64,000 nt of DNA from Asanoa ishikariensis (GCF_900107455.1 NZ_FNQB01000001.1:2604001-2668000); one strand, 5' to 3'. Shown: positions 17,948 to 27,295, counted from the first letter of the stretch. The notes: generated by a model from the sequence alone, not told the origin. A program made the numbers and translations.

Positions 17948-18760
17948 CTATCGGCCCGGCACGGTCAACTGCCGGCCCGCCCGGATCACGTGGTCGAGCC
18001 GTTCGCCCGCCGCGACGACCGCGCCCGGCCAGACGACGCTGTCGGTGACGTCGCCGGCCACGGTGGCGCCCGGTCCGACGACGGACCGCACGCAGCGCCC
18101 GGTGACGGTGCCGGCGACCAGGTTGCCGCCGCCCGCGGCGTGCAGGTTGGCGGCCAGGTAGTCGCGCGGCGTACCCGTGTCGAAGAAGACCCCGTCGAAG
18201 GGGACCACCTCGAGCTCACCGTCGGCCTCGGCCGGTCGCCAGACCGTGTGGACGAGCTCGGTCGGGGTGGCGTCGAGGTCGCGCACGCGGCGCCAGGGCA
18301 GCAGCGAGAGGCCGACGAACCGGTGCCCGCTGAACAGGCCCGGCCGGGTTTCGCTGACCGGCTGGCCGAGCAGCCGGACGGTCTCGCCGTCCCAGCCCTC
18401 CAGGAGATCGCGTGGGTCGCCGCCGGCGAGATAGGCGTCGGCGTTGCCGACCAGCACCCCGCGGCCGCCGATCCAGTCGCGCAGGTTGCCCAGTCCGCCG
18501 GAGGTGCCCAGCGGGTGGTCGGGCTCGACCGACAGGTGGGCCCGGTCGCCGGTGTGCGCGACCACCTGGCCGCCGAGGTAGCTGGCGTTGACGGCGACGT
18601 CGGCCGATCCGCTCAGCCCGAACCCGGCGACGCGGGCCAGGGCAAGATCGAGCAGGGGTACGTTGCCGACCGGGCAGAGCGCCTTGGGCACCGTGTCGGT
18701 TAGCGGGCGCAGCCGTCGCCCCTCGCCGGCCGCCAGCACGACCGCGCAGAGGTCACCCAT
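17948..18760 (-). CDS. Sugar-nucleotide nucleotidyltransferase
   Basis: This is a 270-residue NTP-transferase. The signature AAGEGRRLRPLTDTVPKALCPVG (seen at residues 10-32) is the nucleotide-binding loop with the catalytic Arg and Lys. VGNADAYL carries a metal-binding Asp, and a short C-terminal left-handed beta-helix tail follows (GTVTGRCVRSVVGPGATVAGDV). Enzymes of this type make NDP-sugars such as NDP-glucose, NDP-mannose or UDP-MurNAc; the exact substrate is not readable. Its start overlaps the end of the NUDIX gene by 8 bp, so these two are co-translated. Confidence 0.83.
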   Translation of the reverse strand: MGDLCAVVLAAGEGRRLRPLTDTVPKALCPVGNVPLLDLALARVAGFGLSGSADVAVNASYLGGQVVAHTGDRAHLSVEPDHPLGTSGGLGNLRDWIGGRGVLVGNADAYLAGGDPRDLLEGWDGETVRLLGQPVSETRPGLFSGHRFVGLSLLPWRRVRDLDATPTELVHTVWRPAEADGELEVVPFDGVFFDTGTPRDYLAANLHAAGGGNLVAGTVTGRCVRSVVGPGATVAGDVTDSVVWPGAVVAAGERLDHVIRAGRQLTVPGR

Positions 18761-19319
18761 CGTGGTGCGCGGCGTCGGGTGCGGCGGGCCGCGCCATGCT
18801 GGTCGGGTCGTCCGGCGCGACCAGCGGGCCGATGCCGTAATAAGCGAGCAGGCGCGCGGTCGACAGGGTCAGCCGGGGCAGGTCGTCGATCGGGAAGAAG
18901 GCGGCCTCGTAGACCTCGGCGCCGTCGACCTCCAGCGTCGTGGTCGACGCCGGCACGGACAGCTCGAAGACCATGTCGACCCAACCCTTGGCGTGTACGA
19001 CCGCGTTGGGCACGGCCGGCGTCAGCTCCCGGGGGTCCACAGTGATGCCGGACTCCTCGGCCAGCTCCCGCGCCGCGCCCACGATCGGCGCCTCACCGCG
19101 GCGAAGCAGCCCGGCCGGCAGCCCCCAACCCTTACCGGGTGGCTGGCGCAGCAGCAGCAACCGCCCCGGCGCCGGTGCTTCAGAGTCGCGGACCAGGGTC
19201 ACGCCGCCGACGATGTACTTGGGCACGAACGTCCGCACGATTCGCCTGCGCACCGGATGCGGAAGCCGGTAGAAGACTCCGTAGACGAGAGCGCGCAGCG
19301 CGCGGCGGCGGGGATCCAC
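18753..19319 (-). CDS. NUDIX hydrolase
   Basis: This 188-residue protein carries a complete Nudix box at about residues 70-92, in the pattern G-x5-E-x7-REL-x-EE-x-G-I. It should hydrolyse a nucleoside diphosphate linked to another group. The N terminus carries a basic amphipathic stretch (RRRALRALVYGVFYRLP) that may touch membranes. Co-translation with the nucleotidyltransferase hints at work on NDP-sugars. The GTG start at 19319 has no strong ribosome binding site. Confidence 0.85.
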   Translation of the reverse strand: MDPRRRALRALVYGVFYRLPHPVRRRIVRTFVPKYIVGGVTLVRDSEAPAPGRLLLLRQPPGKGWGLPAGLLRRGEAPIVGAARELAEESGITVDPRELTPAVPNAVVHAKGWVDMVFELSVPASTTTLEVDGAEVYEAAFFPIDDLPRLTLSTARLLAYYGIGPLVAPDDPTSMARPAAPDAAHHDG

Positions 19320-19366
19320 AGAGCAAGGCTAAAGGCAGCGAGCTAGGTCACCCGGGCGGGTCGGTG

Positions 19367-21148
19367 CTATTCCCGGCGGTCCACGAGGGCGACCAGGCGG
19401 TCGACCACGGACTCCGGTGTGATGGCGCGGTCGAAGACGGCGACCAGGAGGGTCTCCAGGTCGGGGTAGCCCAGCTCGTCGGCGAGCTGCCGCAGCGGCT
19501 GGTCGTTGGCCAGGCCGCGGTCGTGGCGGCGCAGGGCCAGGCCGACCGTGGCTCGGCCGAGCCGGACCTTGTCGGGGATGCTGATGCCGGGCTCGTCGTG
19601 GTCGGCGAACCAGCGGTTGATCTGCATCTGGGCCTGCGGCGACTTGACGAAGCCCAGCCACTCCTTGCGGGGGCCGGCCGACACCGCGGTGCTCTCGGTC
19701 GAGTCGGCCTCGGTGAAGATCTCGACGACGTCGCCGTCGTTGAGCTCCGAGGACAGGGGCGCCAGGCGGCCGTTGATGGTCGCGGCCAGGCAGTGGTCGC
19801 CGCGCTCGGTGCCCAGCTCGTAGGCCAGGTCGACCGGGGTCGAACCGGACGGCAGGACGATCTGCTTGCTCTCGGCGAACACCTGGATCTGCGACTCGGC
19901 GAGGTCGCAGCGCAGCGACTCGAGGAACTGCGCGGCGTCGGAGGTGGCCTGCTCCCAGTTGAGCACCCGGCGCAGCCAGGTCAGCTGCTCGACCCGGGAC
20001 TCGGCCATCGCGGCCGGTGTCTTCGGGTAGCGGAAGTGCGCGGCGATGCCATATTCCGCGAGTTGGTGCATCGCCTCGGTGCGGATCAGCACCTCGACCG
20101 AGCGGTCGTCCGGGCCGATCACGGTGGTGTGCAGCGAGCGGTAGAGGTTGTTCTTCGGTGACGCGATGAAGTCCTTGAACCGGCCTGGTACCGGCCGCCA
20201 ACAGCCGTGGATCGCGCCCAGCGCGGCATAGCAGTCGGTGTCGTTGCCGTCGACGACGACCGCGATCCGGGGCAGGTCGTGTGGCACGGCGTAGCCGGCC
20301 TCGACCGTGTCCTTCCAGATCGAGTAGTAGTGCCGGGGCCGGGCCGAGACGGTCGCGGTGACCCGGCCTCGGCGCAACGTGGTCTTGGCGCGCAGCGCGA
20401 CCTCGGTGACGTATTCGTCCCAGCCGGTGCGCGCCTGCACGTGCTCGTCGACCGAGGCGTAGCCGTCGGGCTCGAGGTGGAAGAGCACGACGTCGTCGAG
20501 CTCGCGCTTGAGGAGCTGGATGCCGAGCCGGTCGCAGAGCGGCACCAGCACGTCGAGGGTCGCCTTGGCTATCCGGGCCCGCGAGGCGGGGGAGCGGGCG
20601 TCGAGGGTGCGCATGTTGTGCAGCCGGTCGGCCAGCTTGATGATCAGCACCCGGACGTCCTTGCCGGCGGCGACCAGCATCTTGCGGATCGTCTCGGCCT
20701 CGGCCGCCTTGCCGTAGAACGCCTTGTCGAACTTGGTCACACCGTCGACCAGGTGGGCCACCTCGGGACCGAAGTCGCCGTCGAGCGCCTGGAGCGTGTA
20801 GCGGGTGTCTTCGACCGTGTCGTGCAACAGCGCCGCGACCAGCGTGGTGGTGTCCATGCCCAGCTCGGCCAGGATCTGCGCGACCGCGAGCGGATGCGTG
20901 ATGAACGGCTCGCCGCTCTTGCGGAACTGGCCGCGGTGCATGCTCTCGGCGATGCCGTAGGCCCGGCGGAGCACACCGGCGTCGCCCGCGTGCACCTCGC
21001 GGTGGCTGCGGACCAGCCGCCCGACCGGGTCGTCGTCGGATGTGGGCCAGGACAGGAACGTCCGTAGCCGGCGGGAGATGGGCAGGTCGCTGGACTGGAC
21101 AGGCACCACACGACCCAGCGCGGCGCCGTGACCGGCGTCGACATCCAC
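19367..21148 (-). CDS. RelA/SpoT-like (p)ppGpp synthetase/hydrolase paralogue
   Basis: This 593-residue Rel-family protein has an HD hydrolase domain (HPLAVAQILAELGMD and LLHDTVEDT at about 85-115), then a synthetase domain. The synthetase domain contains RFKDFIASPKNNLYRSLHTT and EVLIRTEAMHQLAEYGIAAH, followed by a TGS domain (about 400-460). It is shorter than the usual 740-850 residues because the C-terminal zinc-finger/ACT regions are absent. RFKD, as an RxKD-type motif, fits GDP/GTP use in synthetic bifunctional enzymes. AGGAGG precedes the GTG start at 21148. The canonical long Rel is expected elsewhere in the genome, making this a truncated paralogue of uncertain activity. Confidence 0.88.
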   Translation of the reverse strand: MDVDAGHGAALGRVVPVQSSDLPISRRLRTFLSWPTSDDDPVGRLVRSHREVHAGDAGVLRRAYGIAESMHRGQFRKSGEPFITHPLAVAQILAELGMDTTTLVAALLHDTVEDTRYTLQALDGDFGPEVAHLVDGVTKFDKAFYGKAAEAETIRKMLVAAGKDVRVLIIKLADRLHNMRTLDARSPASRARIAKATLDVLVPLCDRLGIQLLKRELDDVVLFHLEPDGYASVDEHVQARTGWDEYVTEVALRAKTTLRRGRVTATVSARPRHYYSIWKDTVEAGYAVPHDLPRIAVVVDGNDTDCYAALGAIHGCWRPVPGRFKDFIASPKNNLYRSLHTTVIGPDDRSVEVLIRTEAMHQLAEYGIAAHFRYPKTPAAMAESRVEQLTWLRRVLNWEQATSDAAQFLESLRCDLAESQIQVFAESKQIVLPSGSTPVDLAYELGTERGDHCLAATINGRLAPLSSELNDGDVVEIFTEADSTESTAVSAGPRKEWLGFVKSPQAQMQINRWFADHDEPGISIPDKVRLGRATVGLALRRHDRGLANDQPLRQLADELGYPDLETLLVAVFDRAITPESVVDRLVALVDRRE

Positions 21149-21303
21149 GCCCGCACACCTCCTGACGAGGCCAGCACCCGCGAATCGTGCCTTCGCCCGG
21201 GAAATCGGGCGAGACAGTCACGAGTGCATTTCTCTACCAGAGTAAGTCACGCACCGTAGTCCAAATGGTCAGTTGCTTCTGTGCGAACGGGTGAGTCTGC
21301 GAC

Positions 21304-23016
21304 TTAGGCCAGGGCTTCCGCCTTTCGGAGCAACTCCCGGTAGCGGGCTGCTCCACGGACGGGCGACGCCCAGCCGGTGGACGCCTCCACCAGTCGGGTG
21401 TCGGGTTTCTCCAACCAGGACAAAATTCGCTCGGTCTCCTCGGCGGTCGCGCTCGGCACCGGGCCGTGGCCGGGCAGCACGGTCTCGGCCGTCGCGCGGA
21501 GCATCTCGATCGTCGCGCGTGGATGCACCCGGGGCGGTGAGTTGCCGGCCGCCGCCAGCCGGCCCTGCCGCACGATCGCCAGCTCCCAACCGCCGTCGCC
21601 GGCCCGCCGCGCCGCGACGAGCTCGGTGATCGCGGTCAGGCCGAGGAGCCGCTGCATCCGGACGGCCGCCCGTAGGACCGCGGCCAGCCGGCCGCGGATC
21701 ACCGCCGCGTCTTCGTAGCGCTGTGCCTCGGAGAGCGCCGAGATGCGGCTCAGCAGCGCCTCGACGACCGCCCTCGGATCGCCGGTGGTCGCCGAGCGGA
21801 AGGGCGCGGCCGCGGCTTCCTCGTACGCCTCGGTGCTGATCTTGTGCTCGCACGGCGCCGCGCATTTGCCCAGCTCAGCCAGCGCGCAGGCGGGCGTCGT
21901 GGTCTTCGCCGAGAGGCGCAGCGTGCACTGCCGGAGCGGGATTGCGTCGTGCACCGCCGCCGCGGCCAGGTCGGCGGCGCGCTTGGAGGTGAAGGGCCCG
22001 AGGTAGGCGGTGTCGCCCTCGGCCAGCGCCCGCACCACCGACAGCCGCGGGTAGGGCTCGTCGGTGAGCTTGAGCCAGACCACCCGCTCCGGGAACTTCG
22101 AGCGGCGGTTGTAGGGAGGGGCGTGTGCCGCGATCAGCCGTAGCTCGCGGATCTCGGCCTCCAGCCCGTGCGCGCACTCGACGGCGTCGACCCGCTCGGC
22201 GGCATTGAGCATCTCGGAGATCCGGGCGCGCTTCTCGGCCGCCGTGAAGTAGCTGCGTACCCGGGTCGCGATGTCGACCGACGTGCCGACGTAGAGCGGG
22301 CGGTCGTCGGCGGCGCGGAAGATGTAGACCCCCGGCCCGTGCGGCAGGCCCTCGGCCAGGTGCCGCTTGCGCCGCTGCGTCGGGGTGACCGCCTTCTGGA
22401 ACTCGATCGCGTCGCCGACCGTGGTGACGTTGTGGCTGCCCAGCCGGCCGATCATGGCGTGCAGCACGTCGACGGTGGCCAGCGCGTCGTCGAGCGCCCG
22501 GTGGGTGGGCTGGCGGGCGGTGCGGAAGTGCGCGGCCAGCGTGCCCAGCTTGCGGTTGGGCACCTCGTCGCGGATCAGGACCCGGCGGGCCAGCGCGGCG
22601 GTGTCGAGGACCCGCGGGTTGGGCCAAGTGTAGCCGAACTTGGCGCACGCGGCCTTGAGGAAGCCGACGTCGTAGGGCGCGTTGTGGGCCACCAGCACGG
22701 CGCCCGCGATGAACTCGAGGAACGGCGGCAGCACCTCTTCGATCCGCGGCGCCGGAAGCACCATCGCCTCGGTGATGCCGGTCAGCACCGTGATGAACGG
22801 CGGGATCGGCTGGCCCGGGTTGATCAGCGTCGCCAGCACGCCCAGCTCGTCGCCCCCGCGCACCTTGACCGCGCCGATCTCGGTGATCCCGCCGCCGTCG
22901 GGCGCGCCGCCGGTGGTCTCGAGGTCGACCACCACGAAGGTCGTGTCGCGCAGGCTGGTCGCGGCAGCGGTCAGCACGCCGTCGAGCGTGCCCTGGACGA
23001 AGAGCGGTTCCACCAC
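21304..23016 (-). CDS. DEDD exonuclease / GIY-YIG nuclease fusion
   Basis: This protein of about 570 residues joins two nuclease modules. An N-terminal DnaQ-like 3'-5' exonuclease has TFVVVDLETTGG, HNAPYDVGFL and HRALDDALAT as the three Exo motifs. A UvrC-like GIY-YIG nuclease follows (GPGVYIFRAADDRPLYVGTS). Then comes a UvrC-type Cys-rich segment (CTLRLSAKTTTPACALAELGKCAAPCEHKI region) and a UVR-like helical part. The order matches the mycobacterial homologue Rv2191 (from memory). The start is uncertain: GTG at 23016 is taken because the family begins a few residues before the exonuclease core; GTG at 23046 is in frame. It probably acts in DNA repair. Confidence 0.87.
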   Translation of the reverse strand: MVEPLFVQGTLDGVLTAAATSLRDTTFVVVDLETTGGAPDGGGITEIGAVKVRGGDELGVLATLINPGQPIPPFITVLTGITEAMVLPAPRIEEVLPPFLEFIAGAVLVAHNAPYDVGFLKAACAKFGYTWPNPRVLDTAALARRVLIRDEVPNRKLGTLAAHFRTARQPTHRALDDALATVDVLHAMIGRLGSHNVTTVGDAIEFQKAVTPTQRRKRHLAEGLPHGPGVYIFRAADDRPLYVGTSVDIATRVRSYFTAAEKRARISEMLNAAERVDAVECAHGLEAEIRELRLIAAHAPPYNRRSKFPERVVWLKLTDEPYPRLSVVRALAEGDTAYLGPFTSKRAADLAAAAVHDAIPLRQCTLRLSAKTTTPACALAELGKCAAPCEHKISTEAYEEAAAAPFRSATTGDPRAVVEALLSRISALSEAQRYEDAAVIRGRLAAVLRAAVRMQRLLGLTAITELVAARRAGDGGWELAIVRQGRLAAAGNSPPRVHPRATIEMLRATAETVLPGHGPVPSATAEETERILSWLEKPDTRLVEASTGWASPVRGAARYRELLRKAEALA

Positions 23017-23036
23017 GGGCAGGACGTTAGAACGGT

Positions 23037-23081
23037 GGTACGACACTTCTGTCGCACGGGTCCCAGGCGTTGTGTCGTACC
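23037..23081. promoter_or_regulatory. Inverted repeat in the divergent nuclease/NYN promoter region
   Basis: GGTACGACAC (23037-23046) and its exact complement GTGTCGTACC (23072-23081) are separated by 25 bases in the region between the nuclease gene and the NYN gene. A further TGTCGCAC copy lies between. This spacing could bind a dimeric regulator controlling both genes, or one arm may lie inside the start of the nuclease transcript. Confidence 0.45.
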
Positions 23082-23144
23082 CGTTGAGAAAAGATCGACT
23101 ACATCGACGGGCGCCGGAGTGGCGGTCGGTGGGAGACTTGCTCC

Positions 23145-24521
23145 ATGTCCGAGCCCGAACCGCGCGACGGCCGCCTTCCCGAGGAAGCGGTCCCGCCGTC
23201 GTCCGCCGGTCCGGAGCCGGAAGCCGAGCCTCTCCTGCCCGAGCCGGTCCGCCAGCGCGTGGTCGCGCTGGCCGCATCCGCCCTGCCCGGGTTGCCCTTC
23301 GACGAGCAGCCCGTGCCGCTGCGCCGGGTGGCCAAGTTCGCGCCCAACCGGCGGGCCCGGCTGGGTGGTCCGGCGATCGCCGCGCAGCTCTCCGCCGACT
23401 CGCTCTTCCGCCAGCGGATCTCCACCCGGGTGATCGCCGAGGTCGGTGACCTGGGCGCGGCCGTCCTGGAAGGCATCTGCCCCGCCGCCGCCGACCCGGT
23501 CGAGGTCGCCGCACTGGCTTATCTGGCCCGACCGACCGGCTGGCGCGAGCTGGTCGAGGCGGCGGGCGAGGCCGTTCGCGCCGAGGCCGACAGCGCCGCC
23601 ATAGCGGGCCTGGTCCGCGACGCCGAGCAGCGCAGCGCCCGCGCCGAGCACGACCGCGCCGTGGCCCGCAGCGAGGCCGACAAGCTCCGCGACGAGCTGT
23701 CCCGGGTCAGTGCCGAGCTCGGCCAGCTCCGCGAGGAGCTGCGGGTGCAGGCGCGTTCGCTGCGCGAGCTGCAGACCCGCGAGCGCAAGGCGACCGAGAT
23801 GCTGGCCACCGAGAAGGGGCGGGCCGCCCGCGCCGCCGCCGACCACGACGCCGAGCTGCGCCGCGTGCGTGCCCGGCTGGCCGAGGCCGAGACCGTGGCC
23901 GGCAGCGCGCGCCAGAGTGCCAAGGAGGCGCGCTCGGTCGACGACGCGCGGCTGTGGCTCCTGCTGGAGACCATCGGGCAGGCCGCGGTCGGGCTGCGCC
24001 GCGAGCTGGCTCTGGAGCCCACCGACCGGCGCCCGGCCGACTATGTCGCCGAGGCCTATGGCGACCAGCCCGGCACCCCCGCCTCCACCGCCCGGGCGCT
24101 CGACACCGACGACCCCGCGCGCCTCGACCAGCTACTCGCCCTGCCCCGCGCCCATCTGGTGGTCGACGGATACAACGTCACCAAACGGGGGTACGGCGAG
24201 ATGTCGCTCGAGCAACAGCGCAAGCGGCTGATCACCGGCCTGGGCGGGATCGCGGCGCAGACCGGCGACGAAGTGACGGTGGTCTTCGACGGCGCCGAGC
24301 GGGTGCACGGGCTGCCGCCGGCGCCGCGTGGTGTCCGGGTGCTTTTCTCCCGCAAGGGCGAGACCGCCGACGAGCTGATCCGCCGGCTGGTCCGGGCCGA
24401 GCCGGCCGGGCGGCCGGTGGTGGTGGTGAGTTCGGACCGTGAGGTCGCCGACGGGGTACGCCGCCACGGCGCCTACCCCTTGGGCGCGGATGCCCTGGTC
24501 AGACGGTTGTCCCGGAGCTGA
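23145..24521 (+). CDS. NYN-domain (PIN-like) RNA-binding protein
   Basis: This 458-residue protein is conserved in actinobacteria in my recollection. The N-terminal third is acidic and rich in alanine. A long coiled coil spans about 150-290 (SEADKLRDELSRVSAELGQL). The C-terminal domain from about 340 is a NYN/YacP-type ribonuclease fold with HLVVDGYNVTKRGYGEMS and VTVVFDGAERVHG. The conserved aspartates of the metal site lie in VVDGYN, VFDGA and SSDREVADG. Its likely role is an RNase tied to another factor by the coiled coil. The ATG at 23145 follows GGGAG. It is divergent from the exonuclease/GIY-YIG gene with a shared inverted repeat between. Confidence 0.85.
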   Translation: MSEPEPRDGRLPEEAVPPSSAGPEPEAEPLLPEPVRQRVVALAASALPGLPFDEQPVPLRRVAKFAPNRRARLGGPAIAAQLSADSLFRQRISTRVIAEVGDLGAAVLEGICPAAADPVEVAALAYLARPTGWRELVEAAGEAVRAEADSAAIAGLVRDAEQRSARAEHDRAVARSEADKLRDELSRVSAELGQLREELRVQARSLRELQTRERKATEMLATEKGRAARAAADHDAELRRVRARLAEAETVAGSARQSAKEARSVDDARLWLLLETIGQAAVGLRRELALEPTDRRPADYVAEAYGDQPGTPASTARALDTDDPARLDQLLALPRAHLVVDGYNVTKRGYGEMSLEQQRKRLITGLGGIAAQTGDEVTVVFDGAERVHGLPPAPRGVRVLFSRKGETADELIRRLVRAEPAGRPVVVVSSDREVADGVRRHGAYPLGADALVRRLSRS

Positions 24522-24593
24522 CCCGGCATTTTTGTCGGACCCGCTCGCTAGCGTCTACATCACAGACGGTGTCTTCCTAGACAGGAGCCTGTG

Positions 24594-24827
24594 ATGCTCA
24601 TCGACTGCTCAACCTGCGCGGTGCGCGGTGCGGCGTGCCGAGGATGCCTGGTCACCGCACTGCTCGACGCTCCCGCCGAGATCGAGGACCTAGATGCCTC
24701 CGACCTACGCGCGATCGAGGTGTTCGCGCGGGCCGGCTTCGAGGTCGAGGTGGTCAGCGCCCCGCCGGCCCCGTTGCGGATGGTGCGCCCCCGCCCTGGC
24801 TCGCGATCCGGGTCCAGGGTCGCCTGA
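24594..24827 (+). CDS. Small cysteine-rich conserved hypothetical protein
   Basis: This is a 78-residue protein. The N-terminal MLIDCSTCAVRGAACRGCLVT contains four cysteines in CSTC/CRGC spacing that could bind zinc or an Fe-S cluster, and the C terminus is basic. AGGAG is six bases from the ATG at 24594 and the gene fits between its neighbours, which supports translation. Its role is unknown. Confidence 0.68.
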   Translation: MLIDCSTCAVRGAACRGCLVTALLDAPAEIEDLDASDLRAIEVFARAGFEVEVVSAPPAPLRMVRPRPGSRSGSRVA

Positions 24828-24863
24828 CCTTTACTATGATCCGATGCTCGCGGGAGGTGCCTG

Positions 24864-26123
24864 GTGACGCCGAGGGTCTGGGCGGTGGTCGCCTTCTGCG
24901 TGCTCGCGGTCGCCCTGGCGGTGACGGTGCTCGTGCTGGTGCCCTGGCACCGCCCGCCCGCGCCGCGGGCCGACCAGGTCGCGGCGCTGCGTTCGCTGCC
25001 CGCCGACCAGGTCGCCGCGGGCAAGGCTTTCCACTCGGCGCTGCGCCCGGCCGGCTACGGGAGCCTGCTGCTCGGCTTGGCGGTCGCGCTGGTGCTCGGC
25101 CTGACCCCGCTGGGCGCACGGCTGATCGAGGCGGTCGGCCGGCCGTTCGGTGACCACTGGGTGGCCCAGGCCATCCTCGGTGCCTTCGCCGTGCTGCTGG
25201 TCGCTGACCTGCTCACTCTGCCGTTCGCGGCCTGGCGGCACGTGGTGGTGTCGCGCTACGGGCTGTCCACCCAGGGCTGGAGTGGCTGGACGGTCGACCT
25301 GCTCAAGGGCTACGCCGTGTCCGCCGTCATCGGCGTGGTGGCGCTGCTCGGCTTCTACGCGATCACCCACTTCGCACCCCGCTGGTGGTGGGCCTGGGGC
25401 GCGGCCGGCGCCGCGACGCTGGCGGTGCTGCTCTCGTTCGTGCTGCCGGTGCTGGTCGAGCCAGTGTTCAACAAGTTCACTCCGATGGCCGCCGGCCCGT
25501 TGCGCACCGAGCTGATGCAGCTTGCCGAGACCGACGGCGTCCCGGTCCGCGACGTCCTGGTCGCAGACGCGTCCCGCCGCACCCGCGCGGTCAACGCATA
25601 CGTCTCGGGCCTCGGTCCGACCCGGCGCATCGTCGTCTACGACACCCTGCTGCGCGAGGCTCCGCCGGCCGAGGTGGTCAGCGTGGTGGCACACGAGCTA
25701 GGGCACGCCAAGGACAACGACGTGCGCACCGGCACGCTGGTCGGCGCACTGGGCGCGGCGCTCGCGGTGGTCTCCCTGTTCCTGTTGGGCGGCTGGACGG
25801 GCCTGCTGCGCGCCGCAGGGGTGACGTCGATCGCCTCGCCCACCGCGTTCGCGCTGCTGGTCGCGGTGGTCGCGGTGGCCGGCCTGGTCTCGTCACCGGC
25901 CCAGGCGCTGATCTCCCGCCGGGTCGAGGCGCGGGCCGACGCCCACGCCCTCGCGCTGACCAGCGATCCGGCCACCTTCGAGGCGATGCAGAGCCGGCTG
26001 TCGTCGGTCAACCTCGGCGACCCCGACCCGCCGCGCTGGGAATACCTGTTCGGCGCGTCCCACCCATCCACCGTGGAGCGCATGGCCGCGGCCCGCGCCT
26101 ACGCCCGCGGCGAAAGGCCCTAG
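24864..26123 (+). CDS. M48-family membrane metalloprotease (Ste24/HtpX-like)
   Basis: This is a 419-residue zinc peptidase of the M48 (CAAX-protease-like) family. The active site HELGH has H277, E278 and H281; a third ligand Glu in ARADAHAL follows at about 352. Around seven hydrophobic segments surround the catalytic domain, in the pattern of Ste24. GGGAGG precedes the GTG start at 24864, and a TATGAT-like -10 (TTTACTATGAT) lies about 25 bp upstream. It ends 4 bp before pimB, so the two may share a message, although a functional link is not obvious. A quality-control role at the membrane is likely. Confidence 0.88.
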   Translation: MTPRVWAVVAFCVLAVALAVTVLVLVPWHRPPAPRADQVAALRSLPADQVAAGKAFHSALRPAGYGSLLLGLAVALVLGLTPLGARLIEAVGRPFGDHWVAQAILGAFAVLLVADLLTLPFAAWRHVVVSRYGLSTQGWSGWTVDLLKGYAVSAVIGVVALLGFYAITHFAPRWWWAWGAAGAATLAVLLSFVLPVLVEPVFNKFTPMAAGPLRTELMQLAETDGVPVRDVLVADASRRTRAVNAYVSGLGPTRRIVVYDTLLREAPPAEVVSVVAHELGHAKDNDVRTGTLVGALGAALAVVSLFLLGGWTGLLRAAGVTSIASPTAFALLVAVVAVAGLVSSPAQALISRRVEARADAHALALTSDPATFEAMQSRLSSVNLGDPDPPRWEYLFGASHPSTVERMAAARAYARGERP

Positions 26124-26127
26124 ACCG

Positions 26128-27252
26128 GTGAGTCGCACCCTGCTCGTCACCAACGACTTCCCACCCCGACCTGGCGGGATCCAGAAGTTCGTGCACCAGC
26201 TCGCGGTCCGGCAACCGGCCGGCTCGGTGGTGGTCTACTCGTCGACCTGGCGGGGCGCCGACAAGTTCGACGCCGACCAGCCCTTCGAAGTGGTCCGCGA
26301 GTCGACCGGCGTACTGCTCCCGACCCCGGCGGTCGCGCGCCGCGCCGCCGAGCTGGCCCGGGCACACGACTGCGACACGGTCTGGTTCGGCGCGGCCGCA
26401 CCGCTCGGCCTACTGGCCGACGGCCTGCGCCGCCGAGCCGGCGTTTCCCGGGTGGTCGCCCTGACCCACGGCCACGAGATCGGCTGGGCGGCTCTGCCCG
26501 GCGCCCGCGGGCTGCTACGCCGGATCGCCCGCGGCGCCGACGTGGTCACCTACCTGACCGACTACCAGCGCACACGCCTCGAACGCGCCCTGCACGGCCT
26601 GACCGACCTGCGCCGCCTCGCACCGGGCGTCGACGTCGACCTGTTCCACCCGAGCGTCGACGGCAGCGCGATCCGAGCCCGGCACGGCCTCGAGAACCGC
26701 CCGGTCGTCGTCTGCGTCTCCCGGTTGGTGCCCCGCAAGGGCCAGGACGCCCTGATCCGGGCAATGCCCGCCATCATCAAGGCCGTCCCCGACGCCGCGC
26801 TGCTGCTGGTCGGCGGCGGCCCCAACCACGAACGCCTTCGCCGCCTGGCCACCTCCCTAGGCGTGAACGACAACGTGGTCATCACCCGCGGCGTCCCGTG
26901 GGAGGAACTACCGGCCCACTACGCGGCGGGCGACGTCTTCGCGATGCCGTGCCGCACCCGCAACCGCGGCCTCGACGTCGAAGGCCTCGGCATCGTCTAC
27001 CTGGAGGCCTCGGCCACCGGCCTCCCGGTCGTAGCCGGCGACTCAGGCGGCGCCCCGGACGCGGTCCGCGAGGGCGAAACCGGCTACGTGGTCGACGGCC
27101 GAGACATCACCCAGATCGCCGACCGCGTCGCCACCCTGCTGGCCGACCCGGACCTGGCCCACCGCATGGGCCAAGCAGGCCGAGCCTGGGTCGAACGCGA
27201 CTGGCGCTGGCAAACCCAAGCCACCCGCATGCGCGCCCTACTCACCCCCTGA
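26128..27252 (+). CDS. pimB: GDP-mannose-dependent phosphatidylinositol mannosyltransferase PimB'
   Basis: This 374-residue GT4 glycosyltransferase resembles mycobacterial PimB' (Rv2188c) strongly in my recollection. Both begin SRTLLVTNDFPPRPGGIQ-like and share VWFGAAAPL, THGHEIGW, CVSRLVPRKGQD and AMPCRTRNRGLDVEGLGIVYLEASATG blocks. It adds mannose to phosphatidylinositol monomannoside in the membrane-bound route to PIMs and lipoglycans. The catalytic GT-B residues lie in SRLVPRKGQ (phosphate-binding) and EGLGIVYLEA. The GTG start at 26128 is 4 bp after the M48 protease stop. The sequence following the gene is repeat-rich and gene-free. Confidence 0.9.
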   Translation: MSRTLLVTNDFPPRPGGIQKFVHQLAVRQPAGSVVVYSSTWRGADKFDADQPFEVVRESTGVLLPTPAVARRAAELARAHDCDTVWFGAAAPLGLLADGLRRRAGVSRVVALTHGHEIGWAALPGARGLLRRIARGADVVTYLTDYQRTRLERALHGLTDLRRLAPGVDVDLFHPSVDGSAIRARHGLENRPVVVCVSRLVPRKGQDALIRAMPAIIKAVPDAALLLVGGGPNHERLRRLATSLGVNDNVVITRGVPWEELPAHYAAGDVFAMPCRTRNRGLDVEGLGIVYLEASATGLPVVAGDSGGAPDAVREGETGYVVDGRDITQIADRVATLLADPDLAHRMGQAGRAWVERDWRWQTQATRMRALLTP

Positions 27253-27295
27253 CCCAGCCACCCCGCCACGCCCGGGGTCCCAGCACCGCAACGCG

